Positions 56,382-64,000 of a stretch of 64,000 nt of DNA are shown here, piece after piece. The DNA comes from Siphonodentalium dalli (Eukaryota; Mollusca; Scaphopoda; Gadilida; Siphonodentaliidae), in assembly GCA_032622095.1 (NCBI GenBank), contig CP136069.1:71511319-71575318 (forward strand), read 5' to 3'. The notes beneath the pieces are model-generated. The model worked only from the letters and a program-made list of their open reading frames with translations, did not search any database and had not been told where the DNA came from. Position numbers and translations under genes: made by a program. Within the stretch, counting starts at the first letter, position 1; each line of letters starts with the position of its first letter.

Positions 56382-57008
56382 TTGGAAGCAGGTCATGGAA
56401 AGGGGCCGTGTGATGGAGTTGGAGGGACCTCCAAGAGGTTGGTTGACGTTGCAGTGAAGACCGGTAAATGTGTGATACAGAACACCGCCGCATTTTGTGA
56501 TTGGGGCAATCACACCAAGGTTAATGTCGCATTTATTCACCTCAACGAAAGCGCCCTGTAATTGGTTTTCCCGATGTCTTACCCGTTCCTAGAACACTCA
56601 AGGTACACGCGGTTATTCCTACCAAACACGCAAACGGCACCGCTACCAGAGAAACGTCATGTTTCTGCGCCAATTGTTTAAAGTTTCTAGCTTCAAATGG
56701 TGAATCCGAACTGAAATGCAATTGGAAGTTTACAACGATGTCTGCACCACATGTTCGCGAGTCTATAATGGTCCACGGTCATCAAAGGCAAGCGAGCTTA
56801 AAAAAAGAGTGCGGAAAATAACTGTCAAGATGCGTATCCTTGTGGGAAGTGAGGATGGGTTTATGATGATCCACTCCACCCCAGTAAACGCGACGAATGG
56901 GTGTTGTGCTCAGATTGTGGCAAGTGGTTTCATGAATGTTGCGTAGAGGATTACGGTGTCTATGACAACGGTGATAATTTCACGTGTTTGTCATGTTTAG
57001 ACATATAG
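56382..57008 (+). pseudogene. Decayed element gene with C-terminal zinc finger
   Basis: Three plus-strand frames in order. The first (56382-56561) reads EAGHGKGPCDGVGGTSKR and then AAFCDWG. The second (56546-56821) reads PVPRTLKVHAVIP and ETSCFCANCLKF. The third (56862-57008) reads DEWVLCSDCGKWFHECC and FTCLSCL, a PHD-like or zinc-ribbon tail, before TAG. The GHGKGxxDGVGGxxKR signature is one I recall from multicopy invertebrate proteins with such a tail; I cannot name the transposon superfamily. A TAA stands where the frame should continue just before the first motif, and two frameshifts follow, so the gene is dead. Introns between the frames are possible but no good splice sites were seen. 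Confidence 0.6.
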
Positions 57009-57114
57009 GCTCAATGCATATGTGATGACACTAGTAACGATGACATTTATTATATTGATTTATATAGGCAGGAAATTAATTGAAGGCTACTAGTTATTTA
57101 AAATTAATTTCGAA

Positions 57115-57405
57115 TTGTCGGTTGTGAAATTCCAACCTAAGACTTGGGAGTCTGAAGCCCAGTCGGGAGGGGACTTGTTGAGCTGGAGGAGGGGGTAATC
57201 AGTAGTGTACAGTTGGTAATTTCAAGGTGGATTTTCACCAATATACATACGTGAAGTCTCTTTAGCCACATATCCTGTTTAGATCTACTTCTTTTAAAGT
57301 GATTATGAAAAGTTCTGACTGTTGTGATCTCCAGAGTCCCAGTCTTATCATTCTTTACAGTCTGGTGAGCGACCACACAGTCATTGGCTGTCTTGTTTTG
57401 GAAAC
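57115..57405. repeat. 300-bp dispersed repeat, copy 2
   Basis: A direct match to 46950-47262. It begins a short distance after the decayed zinc-finger gene and may be part of the same insertion. Confidence 0.88.
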
Positions 57406-57409
57406 TTGT

Positions 57410-58780
57410 CCAAAACCGGGTTGAGTATAGCAAAATATTCCTCATTCATAAACTTGCATACATGTCGTATATAACTATATATAGTTTTTTTCTCCGTTAC
57501 CATCATGTCCATGCTAATATTACATCGGGCGTTTGAATTGTCAGGTATTCCTTGTTCGACATATATTAACACATTCTTATATTTATGTAATTAAATAAAA
57601 TTGAATGGCATGATTATGCAGGTCTTATTTTTAGATGCACAAAATTGTGTGCACCAGCATAGATCAATGATATGGGTTTACTGGAAACACATACACATTC
57701 AAAGTACATGGGACTGCATGCATGTAGTTTCAAATAATAGTTAATATGTTTCCAGCGAAGTTAGAAATTCAACCGAACACGTTTGTGTCACATATTATTC
57801 AAAATTGAGTGTGTATCAACGATTCGCAATATTTAGGAACATAAAGACCCAAAATGTGTTTTCTCCGTTACCACGCCCACTGTAATATATGTGTGTCGCA
57901 TATCACAAACGCCACATCAATATTTTCCGCATGTTTTGTTTTCGAAAACGTATATATCCCCACATAAGAAATTGGCCAATTTTGTCTGTTTATAAACCAT
58001 ATAGAGTGATAGAGGGTGTTCGATTCGGAATGAATTTTTAATTGCACGGTAATCCTAAGATATACGGGTAGCCATGCATTGACCCTAAACATATGGCTAG
58101 TGACAGCTAGAATCATGAGTATTTTATAAAATTGCATGCATGTGACTATAGCCACCATTGTGTATTGATTCTGACAATATAAAACTGTTGCCACATGTTT
58201 AAATGGACTGCACGTAACCATATGCTACCTTTTCGGGTTGGTAACGGAGAAAACATGCATAAAAATGCCTACCGTTTTCATGGCATCTGAAAAATAGGAA
58301 CATGATCCTCCGGTGCTCATTTTAACGTGACACATTCCACACATACTATATTTTCATATTATGATGATGATAACCGGCATATCAAATTGATGAAAATCGG
58401 CGCTAAAAATATTTTTTAGCAATTTTGGTGCCCCTCCCAAACCTTCACTCGAATGGCGCCACTTTTTGTCATCTTTAACCCGCACCATTAGACTCACCAT
58501 ATATATACCATGGAGATGATTATGTATAACTTTGGTGGAAAACTGCGACCAAAAACACTTATAGATTTTGTTGCCCTTATCTGTCCCTGACACCAACAAT
58601 TTTACATAGATCTGACCACAGGCCCCTGGGGAAAATTACTAAAATACCAATATAGACGATACCAGTCACTGATATTCGAACTAGATTCGTATTTTTGGCT
58701 GAGAAACTCACATACCAAATTTGTTTCCAATCAGATAAAAAAATGTTTGAGTTATGGCAACATGCGTGAATTCTAAGTCG
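57410..58780. other. Unassigned apart from the 14-bp motif copies
   Basis: No gene recognised. The GTGCCCCTCCCAAACC piece near 58429 is related to 51170-51310. Confidence 0.45.
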
Positions 58781-58790
58781 AAAAAGGTGC

Positions 58791-58890
58791 CATGAATTGG
58801 ACTTAAGTCCAAATGAATTGGACTTAAGTCCAATTAGTGAATTGATTTGGGCTTAAGTCCAATTCATTTGGACTTAAGTCCAATTCATCT
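58791..58890. repeat. Cluster of GGACTTAAGTCC palindromes
   Basis: The 12-bp palindrome lies at 58799-58810, 58820-58831, 58849-58860 (one mismatch) and 58870-58881, set in AATTC-bounded surroundings. Two more are at 62082-62093 and 62102-62113 (one mismatch), the first of those in inverted context to 58870. Confidence 0.92.
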
Positions 58891-59770
58891 GGTTTGAAAC
58901 GATAGTCCCCTTCTTTGTAATGGTATATTCCTGCAAGTTTTGATTGACAGTCAAACTCCGTACTAACCAGGGCATTCCTGACTCCAAGACTAACTCCGTA
59001 CGTCCCCTTTGCCAAGTGGCTTGTTTTCGGCATGCCGAGATTGAAAATGTTTGGTGTAAACAATATTTATTTGAACAAAATAACAGAACAACACATTGAC
59101 AATTATACATATTGAGTAAAAAAAAACATAGTTCAAATGAGGATTAGATAACAAGCCATGAGCCTATGGCTTTTATAAAAATCTTTTCCTCCAAAAATGT
59201 TACCCCGAGTGTCAATACAGACAGCTACAGGGTAAAAAGGACGGGAATTTGAATATTGTTCTGTGTTTTCAAATAAATGTTGGGAAGTTAGTTAAGCGAG
59301 TGCAGGGATCAGAAAGATGGAGGAGTGATAGAAGGGAGGAGATTATGAAATAGACAAGAAAGATAATAAAGTAGGTGGAAAAGAAGTGTGATAAATGCTG
59401 TATACAATAATCCCTCAGTCATAATCTAAATTTTACATTATGGCGTTAAATCATGGTGTGTTGTCCAATATAGAAACGGAATTAGACCCCAAATACGTCT
59501 CGGCACCCAGAAGAGATGATGCATGAAAATAAGTATATATTTGGATAATTGTTATACTTGTAGTGCGTATCAATATATTCTAGATACAATTAGTACATGT
59601 AAGTACAATCAGTAGTAAGTCCATTAATATGACAAGGTCAGCACGGTTGAGCATGCACTCCGTGGGCAGACAGGCGGATATGCCCGAACACAATGTGCAG
59701 AAACGCGACTTACATATTTATACATACAAGTTATGCACCTCATGTTCGCATACACGACCCCCTGCGCACG
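58890..59770. other. Unassigned; probably includes the 3' region of the truncated LINE
   Basis: The LINE fragment at 59775-60390 reads on the minus strand, so sequence below 59775 may be its 3' untranslated region. No tail or border was found. Confidence 0.4.
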
Positions 59771-59774
59771 GAGC

Positions 59775-60390
59775 TCACACATTATCGAAACGTCGACTTT
59801 GGATAATAAACAGTTGTACAGCTTCAAATATTATAGAATTTGTTTCATCGGACATCTCATTAGACCCATATAATAGGACATCAATGTTCACATCTGCTGG
59901 CGAAAATGGCAGAGCGGCTATCATATCAGCTCTAATTTGACTATACTGGGGACATTGCAAAAGAAAGTGGTACGCGGATTCAACTACAAATTCCCCACAA
60001 GAGCAAAATGGGGAATCTCTTACGTAATTTACAACAAGATCTTTGTTCAGATGGCTGCACCCCAGTCTCATTCTTGTGTGATATACTTGGCCTCTACGAG
60101 AGTGACTATGATAATAAAACTTAGCTAAATTAGTATGACCGACCTTCAGAAGACGCTTGAATTCTTCCACGGTTGATGATGCTTTTATTGAGACAGGTAT
60201 ATTATTCCATGCGCGTATTGCTGACGGTAAGAACGTATCCATATATTTATTTCTGTTACTATTTGGAGGGTGAATACTTACGCGTCTGTGATTATATCCA
60301 GAAGATGTCGAATCGGGTGGGATCATGGTTGAAAGATAAGATGGGGTCTGATTTCTATAAAAATGTTTCGAATCCGAATTGGCATCTTAA
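59775..60390 (-). pseudogene. 5'-truncated LINE, C-terminal part of ORF
   Basis: A 183-codon frame (60326-59775), whose reading extends in frame upstream to about 60386, matches the C-terminus of non-LTR retrotransposon proteins. It reads TPSYLSTMIPP, FLPSAIRAWNNIP, VYHTRMRLGCSHLN and the zinc knuckle CSCGEFVVESAYHFLLQC. Reverse transcriptase and endonuclease are missing, so this is a dead 5'-truncated insertion, unrelated in sequence to the LINE at 2413-6543. A stop precedes the recognisable part, near 60390. Confidence 0.85.
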
Positions 60391-60399
60391 TAAATGCTA

Positions 60400-61480
60400 A
60401 CTGCATGCATGAATGAAGTAAAATTAATTCACGACTTGATTCAATTGTTATTTGACAGCATGTAGTGTAGGCTACACGCAGTTTCGTTTATTGCATTTAC
60501 TAAGTGTCTTATTTGTATAATTTGCTTGGTTTTCAAAGTCAATGTAATAAGGGTGTACTCGAAAGTCGAATTATGCCAAAACAATAGATTAGAGTGACTC
60601 CCCTTCTATTGCTATTGTAATGACTGCGTGAAGCACAGCCTCGGTTAACTTTGTCAATCTATTCTTCAGAGACTTCTTTGCATCAATTAGCTTGGTCAGA
60701 AGGAAATTGCAAAAATAATTTACATTATATATTGCTCAGAATCAGTGTTAACATACGCTTTATATATAAACAAATTAGCAGCCATAATTCCATTAGTGCA
60801 TGCAGCCTCGATCGAGTGTGGACCCTGTACATAAGTTGTAACTTTTTTATCAGGTTAAATTTATAAAGAGCAAGGGGTGGTATTTTATCTACCTGGTCGG
60901 ACTCTGGTAACATTATTAACGGTATACGGACATTTCCCCACCCGGACAATTACCCACCGGACTTTTAAAATGCAGACATCAAAGAATGCTTTGACTGATC
61001 AGTGAAGCATGGTCAGTGAGGCCACCTCAAGCGATGTCAACTCAGTCGATGTAATGTTTTGACAGACACGAAAGCGAGTTTTGACAAACATGAAAGAGTG
61101 CTTTGACGATAGTTTGGGAAATCAACGCAGTTGAAACAATGTTGTGACAATTATGAAGAACAGAAATAAAGAGCGTTCAACATTAATTATCCAATAATAT
61201 GTGTGCAAATTTCCATAAAGAACATTTAATTTGATATAAGATTGTAATGAATTCAATAGCTCCTCGTAGGTACTAAGCCGAATGTGTGACCTTATTCTTC
61301 TCAAGTTAACTAGGCACTGTGTCAATTCCCCTTGAGTTCTTGTTATAAATTTCTCCAGTTTGCGACTCATTTCCATCATCATATGTTAAAAATCGTTCCG
61401 AACTTCTTACAACACGGGCTATTGTTGATAGGATCTGGTCCACATCGAGCTGATTCATTATATATGTTGAGAAAGGTAAC
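60400..61480. other. Unassigned sequence
   Basis: No gene or element ends recognised. Confidence 0.45.
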
Positions 61481-61482
61481 AA

Positions 61483-61965
61483 TTAAAGGTACTCAACCCG
61501 TAAAGAGGGTCCCCATCTCAACAGATTCCAACAACAACAATCCGATCGGAGGGTCCTATATTACTATTTCTTTGGCTTTGGGGGTAAAAAATATTTGATT
61601 CGAGTCGAGGAACCCATCAAACAAAGCTCAGAGTTATTAGATATTGATTTTTGAAATTTGTTATAAACTCGAGATGAGTAGGCCTACTGCTAACTGCCGT
61701 AATCTGCTCTGGATGTGTTCTCCAAATCTATTCAAACAGACAAGGATGGATAACTCTAAAATCAAGTGGTAATAAAAACGCAATTTTGACTGAGTTCTGG
61801 GCCAGATAGTATTCACGATAATGGAAAATAATAGATTTCTAAAATCGATATCTAACAAATCTGAGCTTTGATGGGTGACTTCCTCGACTCGAATCAAATA
61901 TTTTTGACCCCCGAAGCCATTGAAATAGTAATTGAGAGGAGTTTTATCGGGTTGAGTACCTTTAA
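61483..61965. mobile_element. TTAA-type MITE, family 2, copy 3
   Basis: Element 61487-61961 with termini AGGTACTCAACCCG and CGGGTTGAGTACCT, flanked by TTAA. It carries the same compensating terminal change at both ends compared with the other copies. Confidence 0.93.
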
Positions 61966-62301
61966 CAAGATCAACAAGAATTAGACCCACATGTAAACGG
62001 CCATTTTCCCACAACTCCGCCCTATGAGCAAAACCAGACCTGCTTAATATCTGATGGGGGTGTTTCTTATACAGATGAATTGGACTTAAGTCCAATTATT
62101 TGGACTTAAGTTCAAATCAATCGAAAATGTGAAAACGGCTTGCCATAAAGAGCCGGTACCCACTTTAAATAAAAAAAATAAATATCCGAATTGATCCGAA
62201 TCTACAAAATCAAGCACAGGTACCGAACAAAATGACCCCACTCCCAAAAATACATAACTCAGGTACCTGGAACAAAATCACCTCATCGGTGAAAGTACAT
62301 G

Positions 62302-62887
62302 TAAGTGTCGGCGCACACGGTCCCGGTTGTCCCCGGTTTACCCCGCAGCTGGGTAAAACGGGGACAACCGGGATCGTGTGCGCCGACGCTTTGGGCCGGT
62401 TTTTGTCGGATCCGATTTAACCGGACCGATCAAACTGAGTTTGATTTCATCCGGAAAAACTTCTTCTTCTTCTTTATAGGTGCATTCCACTGGAAAGCGT
62501 AATGTCGCACCGGCATGCTCGGGAGCAGATTAAAAGTCGGTTAAAAGGTTAAAATCATAAGAGGGTTGCCTCAGATGGTGGTGACGGCAAATCTGGAAAC
62601 CATCTCCTTGAAGATGTCCATGTCGTCCCAATAAGCCACTCCTTCTAAACCGGCTCGTGACGATGGCAACGCGCGTGTTTTGCTTGTCACATGACCAAAA
62701 ACATCATTCAAAATGTCGGAATAGTTAGCAGCGACCGCTATTCGAAAATTATGTCTAGAATTCTGATAAATCGACAAGTAACAACTGCTGGTAGACCTAT
62801 GGGCAGAAAATAGGTGCCCGTATATAGTAATCGCAACAAGAGGGCGGATTTACCGGACACAATCGGGATCGTGTGCGCCGACACTAA
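62302..62887. mobile_element. Harbinger-like MITE, 580 bp
   Basis: Element 62305-62884 with termini GTGTCGGCGCACACG and CGTGTGCGCCGACAC, flanked by TAA on both sides (62302-62304, 62885-62887). Just inside the left end a second inverted copy of the terminus creates a hairpin at about 62305-62390 (CCCGGTTGTCCCCGG). The element ends 373 bp upstream of the beta-tubulin start codon. Confidence 0.87.
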
Positions 62888-63161
62888 CCCTCCGTTATGT
62901 ATACTTCTGGAAATTGTGGAATCGAGCATATATTAGTCGCGGAGCAATTTTCCAAATAATTCACGAAAATAGTACCAAGATAATCGTTAGATAAAGCAGA
63001 GATAGTTTGATATATCTCTGGTTAAAGACGATTAAAGTATTTAACTAGATTGAAGTTAAAAGGGAATAGATCCCCGATGCATGACAGCCAACCAACTTGG
63101 CATACTCCGTGAGTGCAGACTGGCGCGTAGTTTTGTTTTGGGTAACTCGCCGCGGGCGCGG

Positions 63162-63171
63162 TATATATAAA
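63162..63171 (+). promoter_or_regulatory. TATA box of the beta-tubulin gene
   Basis: TATATATAAA follows a GC-rich patch (CGCCGCGGGCGCGG, 63148-63161). Transcription would start about 30 bp downstream, near ATCACACCATAACC at 63195-63210, leaving a 5' UTR of roughly 50-65 bases before the start codon at 63258. Confidence 0.8.
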
Positions 63172-63257
63172 ATCGAGGTATTTAATTTATCAGCAATCAC
63201 ACCATAACCGACCAATATTCAACGGATTTGTTAGATTTTCGTATTTTACAAGTTAAC

Positions 63258-63314
63258 ATGAGAGAAATTGTGCACCTCCAAGCTGGCCAATGCGGAAACC
63301 AGATCGGCGCTAAA
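63258..63314 (+). CDS. Beta-tubulin, first coding exon (partial gene)
   Basis: Nineteen codons beginning MREIVHLQAGQCGNQ and ending at lysine 19, followed by the donor GTCAGT. The start is certain: MREI is the conserved tetrapeptide that governs autoregulated tubulin mRNA decay, and the segment forms the first strand and the GQCGNQ loop that contacts guanine nucleotide. Animal beta-tubulin genes commonly have an intron at exactly this codon. The protein pairs with alpha-tubulin to build microtubules. The rest of the gene lies beyond the window; no second exon is seen by 64000. Which isotype it is cannot be told from 19 residues. Confidence 0.97.
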
Positions 63315-64000
63315 GTCAGTACACCTTTTTAATTTAACAATGTATTTTATTCTGTAGCTTTCTGTATTCTTTATCTTACGCTTTGTTTTATCGTGTGAAC
63401 CATGTGATTCGTCAATTTCATGTTGGGGGGAAAAATCTTTGCCAATGTTTTTTAAGTTATTTAACACGATGTGACGAGCCTCGTGTGGACAACTTTAAAA
63501 ACTAAACAATTCCACTGTCATCAATATATTGCACTTTCTTCGCTCCGTAATCTACTCTTTCAATTCTTTATTTCATTTTAAATTTCCCTCTGTATGACGC
63601 ACAGAATATTCCATGCGCTCGAAACTAGACCAAGATGGAGTCGGAATGGAATATTCATCCGACTGACATTAGCATAGAACGGATGTTATTTGCTCTCGGT
63701 GAACTTGCCAATTTAGATACGTATACAGTCTGACTCAGTAAGCAATTATGTGCGTATACGACAGGGGCTGCAGATGAAACTCCTCTGTATGATTAAAGAG
63801 GTTACATTGTGTGTAACTGTTAACCACGACAGTGCCGTGGAGTACATGGACATCGACTAAATTAACTTTGAATCATTTCTCATGGGAGTGTATCGTTGGT
63901 TTCACACGATGAATGTGATTATTGAGATGAAATTTGAAGATGTTATTTCCTCAACATACCAGTAAACAATCGGCACTGAAGTGGCCCATCTCCTGTATTA
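63315..64000 (+). other. Beta-tubulin intron 1 (to window end)
   Basis: At least 686 bp of intron. No further coding exon and no recognisable element were seen. Confidence 0.8.

Larger units (their letters stand above)
54736..58255. repeat. Dispersed 14-bp motif TTTTCTCCGTTACC, seven copies
   Basis: Copies lie at 54742-54755, 54931-54944, 55086-55099, 55101-55114, 57488-57501, 57859-57872 and inverted at 58240-58253. The sequence between copies differs, so this is not a simple tandem array. Other repeats (55235-57405) separate the two groups. Confidence 0.85.

Noticed and set aside
56295-56540. 81-codon minus-strand frame
   Set aside because: It is the antisense shadow of the plus-strand GHGKGxxDGVGG frame.

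Overview
This is a nuclear window from an invertebrate animal, most likely a bivalve mollusc. It is AT-rich, its genes are spliced, and it is dominated by non-autonomous DNA transposons, fold-back elements and the degenerate short repeats (CCGTCCGTC-headed blocks, AGCTCACCTGA blocks, a CATGGCCGCCAGCAGCC satellite) that I associate with bivalve genomes. The taxon is inferred from repeat style and was not tested by any search.

Only two host genes are visible, both partial. FAM136A lies on the + strand as two coding exons (25589-25729 and 30312-30509) separated by a 4.6 kb transposon-filled intron; its first exon was not found. The last 0.7 kb carries the TATA box, 5' UTR and first coding exon (63258-63314) of a beta-tubulin gene on the + strand, which runs off the window.

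Left third (1-22.9 kb): two inverted copies of one large unclassified repeat (about 1540-7500 and 18832-22535). The first copy is split by a LINE whose 1329-codon endonuclease/reverse-transcriptase frame is intact (2413-6543). The second is split by a Mutator-like element with 9-bp target duplications (19395-20268). Between them lie a hAT element with an 8-bp duplication and the stub of a BED finger (7855-9078), and an apparent 8.65 kb element (10019-18668). The latter contains a satellite array, into which two near-identical TTAA-type MITEs plus 1.34 kb between them have inserted as one unit.

Middle (22.9-47 kb): a Ty1/copia remnant, a probable tRNA-derived SINE, FAM136A, and a cluster of two fold-back families. 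One family has TA ends and yields both full hairpins and exact half copies. The other consists of paired 90-bp palindromes. A 1.2 kb tandem duplication and further TTAA-type MITEs follow.

Right third (47-64 kb): a 131-bp tandem repeat rich in TCAAGGTCA half-sites, four more TTAA-type MITEs, a 1955-bp fold-back element with an 8-bp duplication and a captured gene fragment in its loop (51926-53880), a decayed zinc-finger transposon gene (56382-57008), a truncated LINE, a Harbinger-like MITE, and beta-tubulin.

The main interest is transposon archaeology: many insertions can be dated against each other because paralogous uninserted sites or target-site duplications lie in the same window.
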